Source: a virus | Direction: 5' to 3' (one strand) | DNA length: 28,926 nt | Virus record (IMG/VR): IMGVR_UViG_3300042691_042157 | Span: 1-28,926 of that record | Part shown: piece by piece, positions 20,901 through 28,444 of the stretch | How positions within the stretch are numbered: the stretch's first letter is position 1 | How the letters are laid out: the number at the start of each line of letters is the position of its first letter | Translations under genes and position numbers: made by a program | Notes under the pieces: generated by a model | Database searches by the model: none | What the model was told of the DNA's origin: nothing | Seen by the model: the letters and a program-made list of their open reading frames with translations, nothing else

Positions 20901-21831
20901 CGGACCTCCGACTCTAGAGAATGCCATGCTCTACTTAAAGCACTGTAAAATGTTCATAGGAATAAGTTCAGGACTAAGCTGGCTCTCATGGGCAGTGGGA
21001 GCACCAACAGTCATCATCTCAGGATTTAGCTGGCCAGGAACAGAGGTACTTGATGATAGCGTGATTCGAGTCTTTAAAGGAGGAGGATGTAATGGCTGTT
21101 TTAATCGAAGTCGATTGGATCCAGGAGATTGGAATTGGTGTCCTGACCAAAAGGGCACGCACCGCCAGTTTGAGTGCACTAGAATGATCACAGCCAAGGA
21201 AGTGATCGAAGAGATCGAAAAATACGAAGAACTAGGAAGGGCTGAGAAATCGACTGAGGTAATAGTACAGGAATCTTATGAATTAGGAATGGTGCAAAAC
21301 CATTTGGAAATATTAGGAGCAGCTAATTTCTTTAGAGAACTTGGCGTAGAAAACTTTATGGAAATTGGAACTGATCAAGGAGGAACCTTTGCGATATGGA
21401 GCAAGCTTTCCAAAAATGGAGTAAGAGTATCAGTCGATCTTCCTCATGGTGAATTTGGTAGAGCTGACTATGATGTCACCCTAAGGGACCTATATCTAAC
21501 TTCGCTTGGAGATAACGTTACCATGATTCACGGAAGCTCCCACGATCCTGAAATACTAAATAGAGCCAAAAATATAATTGGTGAAAAGAAATTGGATTTC
21601 CTATTCATCGATGGCGATCACACCTATGAGGGAGTCAAGCAGGACTACGAGATGTACAAGGATCTAGTGAAGAAGGGCGGATGGATAGGCTTTCACGACA
21701 TTAAGGACACGCCATTCCATCGAGGCGCAAACTGTCGAGTAGATCTCTTATGGAACGAATTAGAAGGAGAAAAGATTGAGTTTACAGATCCTCGATCAGA
21801 ATACGGAGGAATAGGTTTTATTAAGGTTTAG
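17950..21831 (+). CDS. Multidomain glycosyltransferase with TibC-like heptosyltransferase and methyltransferase domains, 1293 residues
   Basis: Four regions in order. (1) About 1-395: a GT4-type glycosyltransferase, N-terminal GSTGYAHHARSF and the E-x7-E segment EGWNIPLIEAMVAGTPVI (about 275-292). (2) About 396-620: a possible second transferase domain (ECAVVMSHADTREKVALLRR, HFVNYDYVMDD with a D-x-D-like motif), followed by a strand-rich stretch. (3) About 803-1090: a GT9/TibC-like O-heptosyltransferase domain with HSTAQAKYWNNPTGW, GISSGLSWLSWAVGAPTV and the metal finger Cys1047, Cys1050, Cys1064, Cys1076 around DPGDWNWCP. (4) About 1111-1293: a CmcI/Methyltransf_24-like SAM methyltransferase (MEIGTDQGG, LFIDGDHTYEG, HDI). 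The gene follows the Ser/Thr-rich fibre and probably modifies it; that substrate is inferred. The 3' end overlaps the convergent gp46 gene by 4 bases. Confidence 0.85.
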   Translation: MIRVRAHTCYLGSTGYAHHARSFFRELSRWVDLRVRNFTWDESPSYLNSTDFEIIDTITLSNSDGSFSDYPISHSFPDLPWKPSEGFEPEVDLVLMDSNHHYFYDEYSAPIKIAYTVWESTEIEQGFFEQLLKFDYLWVVSEWHREVVIRQGYPEQRVFIVREGVEDSLYFKQDSRKDKERFEFMFFGRWDYRKSVPEIIRSFLKAFPREENDRVSLILSADNLYSVDRLNSTEERLAHYGFEDDRIKIEHFPSREKYEDYLKNGHVLVSCARSEGWNIPLIEAMVAGTPVIYSDWGAQLEFAKGKGNPVKIKEELPANIGAELGFAGSVPGLYAEPDFNDLVEVMRDCYDNWEEKKRLAKTESDEIYQEFNWERIGEDGFNAIKKIIPAEVEKRTGECAVVMSHADTREKVALLRRCVVALKNQGLSTVVASHISLPEEIVNIADYCVIESDNPVIYSEEYHEYSNTVPIHYLRYPEFDLSYSFDYNHGYAALRLIRIGSGLAENMGYEKVHFVNYDYVMDDRSTLEENSKELDGEEHDVVVYRWNPEDSINSGLFSAKARTINRVLYSFDSKSSYFRYEGKVILEDVLYSTFNAAGLSMKIKGIERAKKNNFLNGVVLQTYPQIITKSGQSSYLYLGESNSEFFICAMGSPGEPLSLEIENESFIVSEYPMLFIRIPANLLESGFRVNLPELGIFKEYDNSTKRAFCEIRNPELIKELNINTGIRYNINFISGPFVEVMGRSSDQFLVEFIDQDAGKTVYFTIIKTEHWARCSRKYFVNWKIRITNLSTGEIHEEDFNLEKKRVLVSIDSSALGDSLSWFPHIDEFRKEKGCEVYVSTFKNDLFIENYPELNFITPGTAVKDVYANYTIGWFYKQDGDVNYEHHPRDFRKLPMQATTCDILGLPHSNIRPKLSVPNEPRPIEEEYVCIAIHSTAQAKYWNNPTGWQELTDYFLNRGIKVVVISLEGNGYMQNYHPVGVMEKSGPPTLENAMLYLKHCKMFIGISSGLSWLSWAVGAPTVIISGFSWPGTEVLDDSVIRVFKGGGCNGCFNRSRLDPGDWNWCPDQKGTHRQFECTRMITAKEVIEEIEKYEELGRAEKSTEVIVQESYELGMVQNHLEILGAANFFRELGVENFMEIGTDQGGTFAIWSKLSKNGVRVSVDLPHGEFGRADYDVTLRDLYLTSLGDNVTMIHGSSHDPEILNRAKNIIGEKKLDFLFIDGDHTYEGVKQDYEMYKDLVKKGGWIGFHDIKDTPFHRGANCRVDLLWNELEGEKIEFTDPRSEYGGIGFIKV

Positions 21832-23495
21832 ATCTTAATGATTTCCATTTCTGAGAAGTGATCTACTTGATTCACCATTATCTTGTAATCAAAGAACTCT
21901 TCAGGTAAGGATTCATGTGATACTACAAATATCGTCATGTTATATTTAGTGGCATACTCCTTTAGGATCTCAATAGCTTTATAAACATTTATCTTGTCTA
22001 GAGAACTAAAGATCTCATCTAAGAACATCACGTTCATGTGATTGTGCTTCATCTTGATGATCTCGATGAAAGCGAGCAAGATGATTAGATTCATCTTTTT
22101 TCTCTGGCCGCTAGATAAGCTATCCGGTGAGACCTGCATTCCTAAATAACTGATGATCGGATCGAATTCATCATTGAACTCAAATTGAAACTTAAATTCT
22201 AACTTTTTAGAGATCTCAAGTATCCTATTGTTCAGAGTTGGAATTATCTTGTTAATCATCGATTTCTTGATCCCATTATCTGAAAGCAGATCGTCAAGCC
22301 TAAGATAAAGATTTCTAGATTGATTTAGTTCATAGACTGAATTAGTATCTGCTTTTATCTGAACCTGTAGGTCACTGATTATCGTTGATATTGAAGACAA
22401 TTCTTCAGGATCGTCTGTTTCCTGAGCAGCCTCCAGTGAGCTCTCTAAAGAACTCAGCTCAGCCTTTCTATTGAAATAATCTGAATCAATATCGCTCTTA
22501 TCAAAGAGTAGAGAGGTGGATAACTCATCGAGATCATCTACCTTCTTTTGAGCATCAGGAAGAGATGCTCGCAGCTCTACTAGTTTCTTCTCTATTTTGT
22601 CCTTTATCTCAACCGAAGAGTCAGAATGTAGATCGTTTAGACAGTGAGGACATCTATTCTTTGAATAGACAGTAAGCTTACTTGAAAAGTCTGAGATTGA
22701 TGACTTGATCTTGTCCCTATCTGATTTTGCAGAGGTCAAGTTAGCTGTGACCTCTTTTATTTTAGTCTGGTGATCCTCCTTCTTTTTTTGAGCAGACTCA
22801 ACCTCCTTTCTTTTTGCCTCAATCTCAGTTGAGAGTCGGTCAGTAAGCTCCTCTTTCTTCTTAGCGAGTCTTTCCTTTAACGCCTCAAGCTGAGTCTCAT
22901 AATTAGAAAGATTGGTTTCATTTCTAGAAGAAGCAAGTTCAAGTAGGTCGAGCTCAGACTTGTTTTCTCTAAGCTTTTCCTTTACTTTGACTCTCATGTC
23001 ACTTAGGATATCAATGCCGAATATCCGATCGATGATCTTTCGCTTGTCGTCCTTGTTTAGGTTGACAAAGGATTTAAAGTCATCAAAAGAAAGAGAGATT
23101 GTGTTGCAAAAAACAGTAAAAGGAATTTTTACTAATTCCTCTTCAATGAACTCGTCAACCTTTCTCTTATCTGGAAGGTTAAAGTGTGCACTGTTTATCT
23201 TGATGTCACTAAAATTAGGATCGATTCCTCGGTCTATTTCGATTGTCTCTCCTGAATTGGTGACGAACTTTACATTTGTATAGGCATTACGGTTTATCCA
23301 GTTTGGAATGTCCTTCATCTTTCGGATGGCAGATCGACCGTATATTGAAACGGTTAACGCTTCTTTGATGGAAGACTTTCCAGCGCCGTTTTCTCCCTCG
23401 ACCAGGATTAGTCCAGGCTTCTCATCAAACTTAAAAGTCTGAAGCTTGTTTCCATAAGATATGATGTTCTTGTAAGAAAATTCCTTTAACCTCAT
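21828..23495 (-). CDS. 46: Recombination nuclease ATPase subunit, T4 gp46/SbcC/Rad50-like
   Basis: 555 residues, near the length of T4 gp46 (560). Walker A GENGAGKS (34-41), a long coiled coil (about 165-445) broken by a zinc hook C-P-H-C (Cys282, Cys285), the ABC signature SLSSGQRKKMN (about 465), and Walker B VMFLDE (about 490). With gp47 it forms the MR-type exonuclease/ATPase that resects DNA ends for recombination-dependent replication. Its start overlaps the gp47 stop by one base, so the two subunits are probably made together. Its end overlaps the convergent glycosyltransferase gene by 4 bases. Confidence 0.93.
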   Translation of the reverse strand: MRLKEFSYKNIISYGNKLQTFKFDEKPGLILVEGENGAGKSSIKEALTVSIYGRSAIRKMKDIPNWINRNAYTNVKFVTNSGETIEIDRGIDPNFSDIKINSAHFNLPDKRKVDEFIEEELVKIPFTVFCNTISLSFDDFKSFVNLNKDDKRKIIDRIFGIDILSDMRVKVKEKLRENKSELDLLELASSRNETNLSNYETQLEALKERLAKKKEELTDRLSTEIEAKRKEVESAQKKKEDHQTKIKEVTANLTSAKSDRDKIKSSISDFSSKLTVYSKNRCPHCLNDLHSDSSVEIKDKIEKKLVELRASLPDAQKKVDDLDELSTSLLFDKSDIDSDYFNRKAELSSLESSLEAAQETDDPEELSSISTIISDLQVQIKADTNSVYELNQSRNLYLRLDDLLSDNGIKKSMINKIIPTLNNRILEISKKLEFKFQFEFNDEFDPIISYLGMQVSPDSLSSGQRKKMNLIILLAFIEIIKMKHNHMNVMFLDEIFSSLDKINVYKAIEILKEYATKYNMTIFVVSHESLPEEFFDYKIMVNQVDHFSEMEIIKI

Positions 23496-24601
23496 TAGTC
23501 GTATTGTTTTGTGTTCTTTAACGAATCGTATATCTCTTTAAATGTAGAGGCAAGTAAGGAGGACTGTACGTCAGGTAGGTTCATTTCACGAAGGCTTTCA
23601 TCCAGTATGGTAAAGATATTGTACTCATAGTTCGAATCGATCTCGATCTCGCTATTCAACTTAAGCTGTTCTTTAGAATAGGAAAAGAACTCAGCTCGAC
23701 GATGGCCAAGATCCTTGATCATCTCTGTGAATTGTGACATGGGAAACCTTTGTGAAAAAGTAGATTCTATCATGAGATCAACAAAGTTATTCTTAAAGAT
23801 TTCGCCTATCTGGTCAAGATTCAGATCTAATAGATCAGAGATGTCCAGTTTTATGTGTTTGGGAGAAAAGGTATTTTCGATAAACTTTTCCTCTATCTCT
23901 TTTCCATCGACTCCAAGAACATAAAATCCTTTAGTGTTACCCCTATCTCCACGGTCCATCTCATATGGAGTCCCAACATAGAGCACGTTACCCTTTTCTT
24001 GTCGAATGTGGATATGGCCAGAATAGATTCTCTTGAATCCGGTAAGATCCTTTCCTTCAAGACCATGTTCCAGCTTTTGAACCTTATTTAAGTTAAATCC
24101 CTTGATGTCTGCATGACAGAACACAAAATCTGCAGGTTGACTTGATACTTTCTTTTTTAGCTCTTCAAGATTTTCTATCCAAGGCATCATCAAGAACTTG
24201 TGAGAATTGATGACTAGGACCTCAGGTTTCTCAAACACGTGAAAGTTCTTGTAGATCTTGTCGAATCCTTCCAATGAGTGAGTATCAGTTCGGTCTTTAT
24301 AATAGACGTCATGGTTTCCCAAGATCACAAAGACTCCTTTCTTAAATTTAGAGGTTAACTTCTCAGCGATGTGAAGAGAAAGCTTATAGATTCTAGTGTT
24401 AGTTGATTCTCTCACGTGATTCCAATCCCCTACTTGGACTAGAATGTCCCTCTCTGGATCAAAGCCCTCCTCATCTACCTTTTTTAGAAAAAAATCAAGT
24501 AAAAAATCACTCTGGATCTCAGACCATTCAAGAGAATTGTTTCTTACTCCAAGGTGAAGATCACCCAAAACAAATATTTTACGAACGTCCTTTAATATCA
24601 T
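23495..24601 (-). CDS. 47: Recombination nuclease subunit, T4 gp47/SbcD/Mre11-like
   Basis: 368 residues (T4 gp47 is about 340). Calcineurin-like phosphoesterase motifs in order: G-D-L-H (Asp14, His16), V-G-D-W (Asp59), G-N-H-D (Asn96, His97), F-C-H-A-D (His163) and S-G-H-I-H (His196, His198). These bind the two metals of Mre11-family nucleases. The C-terminal part (about 240-368) is the helical region that contacts the gp46 coiled-coil base in relatives. Partner of the 46-like gene downstream. The start overlaps the upstream 75-residue gene's stop by 4 bases (ATGA). Confidence 0.93.
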   Translation of the reverse strand: MILKDVRKIFVLGDLHLGVRNNSLEWSEIQSDFLLDFFLKKVDEEGFDPERDILVQVGDWNHVRESTNTRIYKLSLHIAEKLTSKFKKGVFVILGNHDVYYKDRTDTHSLEGFDKIYKNFHVFEKPEVLVINSHKFLMMPWIENLEELKKKVSSQPADFVFCHADIKGFNLNKVQKLEHGLEGKDLTGFKRIYSGHIHIRQEKGNVLYVGTPYEMDRGDRGNTKGFYVLGVDGKEIEEKFIENTFSPKHIKLDISDLLDLNLDQIGEIFKNNFVDLMIESTFSQRFPMSQFTEMIKDLGHRRAEFFSYSKEQLKLNSEIEIDSNYEYNIFTILDESLREMNLPDVQSSLLASTFKEIYDSLKNTKQYD

Positions 24602-24825
24602 CCCTGAACAGCTAACTGGTCAATATCTATTACTTTAGAAATGCTCACAAGTTTAGCTAAGAATCTAGAAAGATCGGCGGCTGTTGAAAAAGTATACGAT
24701 GTAGGTAGGATGGAATTTGCATCATAGAACGTTATCTCAGTACTAGAGGTTTGCTCGAATCGATATACTTGTTCAAGGTTTAGGTAGACTGATCCACCTG
24801 TGTGATTTATTTTAATCCAAATCAT
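24598..24825 (-). CDS. Small protein, 75 residues, unknown
   Basis: MIWIKINHTGGSVYLNLEQV, then strands and a C-terminal helix (AADLSRFLAKLVS). The layout of a short strand, Y-L-N-L/P-x-x-V, strands, then a helix recalls FlbD-type small proteins, but similarity at this length is not decisive. It lies in the replication operon with overlapping joints on both sides (TAATG upstream, ATGA downstream), so it is very probably expressed with gp47 and gp46. Confidence 0.65.
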   Translation of the reverse strand: MIWIKINHTGGSVYLNLEQVYRFEQTSSTEITFYDANSILPTSYTFSTAADLSRFLAKLVSISKVIDIDQLAVQG

Positions 24826-25391
24826 TAGTGCATTCTTTTTTTATTCATTTTTCCGTCTAAGAAACGGTACTTTTTGTTCAATTCTATTATTAGCATCTCT
24901 TGAGTTTCTGTCTCAAGTGAATCGAATATCTTCTTGTATTCCATTGAGGATATTGAAGATATTGCCTCGATGATGTATATTGGGCTGTAAAAACTTATTC
25001 CATGAGAGTTAGCATCAAGGTTATCATGTACCCTATTAAAAATAAAATTGATGTTTTCTTTAGAAAACTTGATCCTAGCAGTAGAGCCTTCTTGTATGAA
25101 ACCTTTAGTGTATTCTGAAAGAATCTCGTCGTTTTGAAAAAAGTCAAATATGATGTCCAATATGAATTTAGAGTCAAGTTGTTCTTCATAATCGTATAAA
25201 TCCTTTAAGTAATTATCTGAGTAGTCAGATGCAACTGAGATCTTTTTAGAAAACTCATATTCATCCGAGTCCTTTAGCTTCTCACCGTTGTAATAGCTAT
25301 TATTAAATATCTTGTCTTCACGAACCTCAAAACTTCCAGAGTCATCAGTCTCTTCGTTATTAACGTCCTCTATAAAATCATCGATAGTCAT
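24825..25391 (-). CDS. Acidic protein, 188 residues, unknown, replication operon
   Basis: The N-terminal third is acidic and probably disordered (MTIDDFIEDVNNEETDDSGS). The rest is helical with many aromatic residues (FILDIIFDFFQNDEILSEY, YKKIFDSLETETQEMLIIEL), ending in a basic tail (KMNKKRMH). No motif recognised. It sits between the helicase and the 75-residue gene, and its stop overlaps the next ATG (TAATG). The context suggests a replication or transcription accessory factor; nothing in the sequence identifies which. Confidence 0.65.
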   Translation of the reverse strand: MTIDDFIEDVNNEETDDSGSFEVREDKIFNNSYYNGEKLKDSDEYEFSKKISVASDYSDNYLKDLYDYEEQLDSKFILDIIFDFFQNDEILSEYTKGFIQEGSTARIKFSKENINFIFNRVHDNLDANSHGISFYSPIYIIEAISSISSMEYKKIFDSLETETQEMLIIELNKKYRFLDGKMNKKRMH

Positions 25392-25407
25392 TCATGTTTG
25401 ATTATTT

Positions 25408-26889
25408 TTATATTGAGTTGAAGAGAGCATCATAGTCATCATCGCTAGGAATATTGATGACTGTTTCACTCGGTGAGTTCAACTCAGAATATTCGGTCCG
25501 TAATTCATCGGCAAGTCGAGAGACCTCCTCATCGTCACTATAAAACTCGCTATTCACTCCGCTCTCTTCTGAGAGTCTAAAGTAATCCTTATGCATCGTA
25601 TAGAACTTATAACTTTCTTCATAGCCATTATCACGATTTGCGATTACTTTAATCTTCATGCGGCTCTCTAACGGGCTTCGCATAAGACCGAACAGTGAAT
25701 CTACTGTGTGGATAAGTCCAAACGACTCAGCTACTGAGTCCATGCCTAAGTCAAAGTTGTCAATGTCTTCTCTACGAATTTGAGTGGCACTGATTATGCA
25801 CCATTCGTTTCTCATAGCGACTCCTCTAAGTTCTTCAGAGATCGCCTTGATCTTTTCATAGAGACCGTTTTGATTATTGATAGGTTTTAGAAGGTTTAGG
25901 TAATCTACAACGATCACCTTGAATTTCTTATTTAGTTTTTGTTCAAGCCTGATAAAGTAGTTCTCAATATCTATTGCTGTTGCTCCACCGGTAGGAAATT
26001 CCTTTACGATAAGTTCACCTACTCTTTGACCTGATGCCTTAAGCTCCTCTATCTTTTGATGTACCATATGACTGGCTTGAGAATCGGTGATCCTAGAGTA
26101 ATCCTCTGATTTGATGCTTAAGATGTTTGAGCCGATTCTTTTCATGTACTGGCGGTCAGCTAGCTCAACTGTGACTAGACCTGTCACGTTTCCAGCAAGA
26201 AATGATCGAGCGGCAATGTTTCCAAGTACCATTGACTTTCCTACCTTAGGTCGGCCTTGAAATACCACTAGGGCTTTGGAATTCCAACCTCCTCCCTGCA
26301 CCTTATCTAGAAAAGCAAATCCAGTAGGACAGCCCTCCTTAGAGATCTGAATGTGGGATTCAGGATTGAAGAAATTAAGACCAGTATCTGCACTAGAAAA
26401 GTTTAGGGCCAATTTATTTGAAATATCGTTTCTTACCTTTTCAGAAACCTTATCGATGTTTTTAGGATCAATCACAGTAGTCTTTAAATAGGTAAATAGG
26501 TCCTGTACTGTCAAGTTTAGATTTCTTAAGAGTATAAAAGCTCTAACGTAACTATAGAGATAGTCATAGTTATACTCCTTAATGTTAAAGGAATATAGGT
26601 CTTCAAACTCATCCTCAGTCAAATTGACGTTGATTAGCTCTAGATAACTTCTTAGTTCTTTCTTGTTTGGAATCTTTTCGTATTCTTTAAAGAATTTAAG
26701 AGCCGCTTTATAGGCTTCTAATCTATCCTCATTGTTAAAGTAATTGGGCTTTACCATAGTGATGATCTCTTCCTTTCTAAGAGAATCATGATTAGACGGA
26801 CGTATCTCACTAGAATCATTATTTGGATTCAGGATAAAGTTCCACACCATTAGCTCTAGTGAGTCGATATTTTCGGTAAAGTCAATCAT
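25408..26889 (-). CDS. 41: Replicative DNA helicase, T4 gp41/DnaB-like
   Basis: 493 residues (T4 gp41 is 475). The N-terminal helical domain (about 1-150) is of the type that contacts primase in relatives. The RecA-fold ATPase domain follows: G-F-A-F-L-D-K before Walker A GRPKVGKS (212-219), Walker B VIVVDYLNLL (about 327-336), and A-T-Q-I-R-R with an adjacent acidic segment (about 370). The hexameric ring unwinds DNA at the fork, moving 5'-3'. Its start overlaps the end of the 114-residue gene by 8 bases. The order recombinase, small gene, helicase is the same as T4 uvsX-40-41. Confidence 0.92.
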   Translation of the reverse strand: MIDFTENIDSLELMVWNFILNPNNDSSEIRPSNHDSLRKEEIITMVKPNYFNNEDRLEAYKAALKFFKEYEKIPNKKELRSYLELINVNLTEDEFEDLYSFNIKEYNYDYLYSYVRAFILLRNLNLTVQDLFTYLKTTVIDPKNIDKVSEKVRNDISNKLALNFSSADTGLNFFNPESHIQISKEGCPTGFAFLDKVQGGGWNSKALVVFQGRPKVGKSMVLGNIAARSFLAGNVTGLVTVELADRQYMKRIGSNILSIKSEDYSRITDSQASHMVHQKIEELKASGQRVGELIVKEFPTGGATAIDIENYFIRLEQKLNKKFKVIVVDYLNLLKPINNQNGLYEKIKAISEELRGVAMRNEWCIISATQIRREDIDNFDLGMDSVAESFGLIHTVDSLFGLMRSPLESRMKIKVIANRDNGYEESYKFYTMHKDYFRLSEESGVNSEFYSDDEEVSRLADELRTEYSELNSPSETVINIPSDDDYDALFNSI

Positions 26890-27226
26890 TTAACGTATAA
26901 AAGTGAGTTATGCTTTTTTGGGTAAGAAACATGAAATCTCCTTGAGGTTCTATACACTTCTCAGAAATAAGTTCCTTTAAAGATTTAACTAAGTTTGTCT
27001 TAAAAGTTTCGTCCTTGATCCTGTCACCAAAAACATATTTTAGAGACTTGGATGAAAACTTCATTGCGCTTGGGTCCAGAGTCTTGCTCTTTGCCTCAGC
27101 AACCCTTATAAGGTACTGAGAGATCTCAAAGAGAAGGGTGAACTTATTGTTTAACCCTTCTTCGTTATAGAGACCCAAATAATATTTTATTGGAAGATCA
27201 GAACGAAGCCTCATCGTCTTCGTCAT
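26882..27226 (-). CDS. Small protein between recombinase and helicase, 114 residues, positional counterpart of T4 gene 40
   Basis: Starts MTKTMRLRSDLPIKYYLGLY; the Met at residue 5 (27214) is an alternative start. It overlaps the UvsX-like gene by 29 bases and the helicase by 8. The composition suggests a helical bundle or winged-helix domain (KFTLLFEISQYLIRVAE, TNLVKSLKELISEKC, then a short strand pair GDFMFLTQKS). Winged helices commonly bind DNA or helicases. T4 gene 40 lies in the same place, but I see no convincing sequence match to it. A helicase-loading or assembly role is possible. Confidence 0.7.
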   Translation of the reverse strand: MTKTMRLRSDLPIKYYLGLYNEEGLNNKFTLLFEISQYLIRVAEAKSKTLDPSAMKFSSKSLKYVFGDRIKDETFKTNLVKSLKELISEKCIEPQGDFMFLTQKSITHFYTLND

Positions 27227-28400
27227 TTAGGTTTCCAAGCTCATCGCTTTCTAGAAGATCTATCTCGTCCTGAGTTTCAGGAAACTTAAAGGTAGGTTTA
27301 ATGACTTTCTCATCTAGCTCTTGTAAAACCTCTTGAGTAAAGAGCCTAGCTGAAAAGAAATCTTTTATTGGAACAAGATCGCCGTTGTGTCTAATCACAT
27401 AGTTCTTTCCTAATTTTTTAGGTAAAAAGTAAAACTTTTCTCCAGCAACTTCGAATTCTGAACAGAGCGACTGCTCATCCGCTTTTAGTTTTGAGAACTC
27501 CTTTTCAGTAAGCTTATTACCTCGACCGACTCCACAATTTTCCCAGCTCACAAATTGCTCTAATCCAACGAACTGATTCATTCCTTTATGGAATGAAATG
27601 TGGAATTCAATGTCTATTGGCTTAGCTAAACGATTCTTTCTGGTCTTGGATCGAACGATGATTCCTGTCGTTGTCTTGGTCTCATCGCGTAATGTACCCT
27701 TACTTAGCATCAAGATTATTGAGGCTGAAAACTCAGGACCACCTCCTCCGGACATTCCTTTCGGCGTATACTGATCCATTGATGCGTATGTGTGATTTGT
27801 GAACAGGAATGGTACCTTTAAGTTTGATAGGTCAAGAGTAAAGGACTTAAACATGGCACGAAGCTCTTTAGACCTAAGTCCCATGTCAGCTGCGTTTTTA
27901 CCCGCATCCATGTCTCGCTTGCTCTTATCTGTATCGAGCATCCCAACTGAATCTACAAAGATTGCAGCCTTAAGTCCAGGATTCTCCTTCATTGTATCGA
28001 TAAAATCATTGATAAAGAACTTAACGTCGCTAATGAGTCCCATACGAAGATACTTTAGCTTATCAAGATCGACTCCAAACTTAATGTAGTCCGATCGATC
28101 AATAGCTCCCTCAGTGTCTATATAGAAGACAAAGTAATCCTTCTTTTGAAGTTCCCTAACTGCGTTTAAACAGAGAAATGTCTTACCTGCACCAGAATCA
28201 CCCGCGATTCCTATGCTTCGAGTGTTAGGATAACCTCCAAACACTGATCCTGAGATTTGAGCATTCAATAGGTAGTTTCCAGTAGGAATATACTCATCGA
28301 TGTCTGAAAATCCCATTAGGGTTACCTTCGACTTTACCTTCTTTTCAAGGAGGTCGTTGAATTTATTAAACGCTGAAATAGCATCATTCGCTTTTGCCAT
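27198..28400 (-). CDS. uvsX: UvsX/RecA-family recombinase
   Basis: 400 residues (T4 UvsX is 391). Walker A GDSGAGKT (67-74), the catalytic-Glu region YIDTEGAID (about 93-101), Walker B AAIFVDS (145-151), a DNA-binding loop region with TNHTYASMDQYTPKGMSGGG, and an acidic C-terminal tail (NLNDEDDEASF) as in UvsX. It forms filaments on single-stranded DNA and performs strand exchange for recombination-dependent replication and repair, using ends made by the gp46/gp47 pair in the same operon. The 44-base gap upstream separates it from the partial gene at the window edge. Confidence 0.93.
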   Translation of the reverse strand: MAKANDAISAFNKFNDLLEKKVKSKVTLMGFSDIDEYIPTGNYLLNAQISGSVFGGYPNTRSIGIAGDSGAGKTFLCLNAVRELQKKDYFVFYIDTEGAIDRSDYIKFGVDLDKLKYLRMGLISDVKFFINDFIDTMKENPGLKAAIFVDSVGMLDTDKSKRDMDAGKNAADMGLRSKELRAMFKSFTLDLSNLKVPFLFTNHTYASMDQYTPKGMSGGGGPEFSASIILMLSKGTLRDETKTTTGIIVRSKTRKNRLAKPIDIEFHISFHKGMNQFVGLEQFVSWENCGVGRGNKLTEKEFSKLKADEQSLCSEFEVAGEKFYFLPKKLGKNYVIRHNGDLVPIKDFFSARLFTQEVLQELDEKVIKPTFKFPETQDEIDLLESDELGNLNDEDDEASF

Positions 28401-28444
28401 GTTTATCGATTTTTTTATCTTTTACTTAAAAAGGGATAAAAGTT

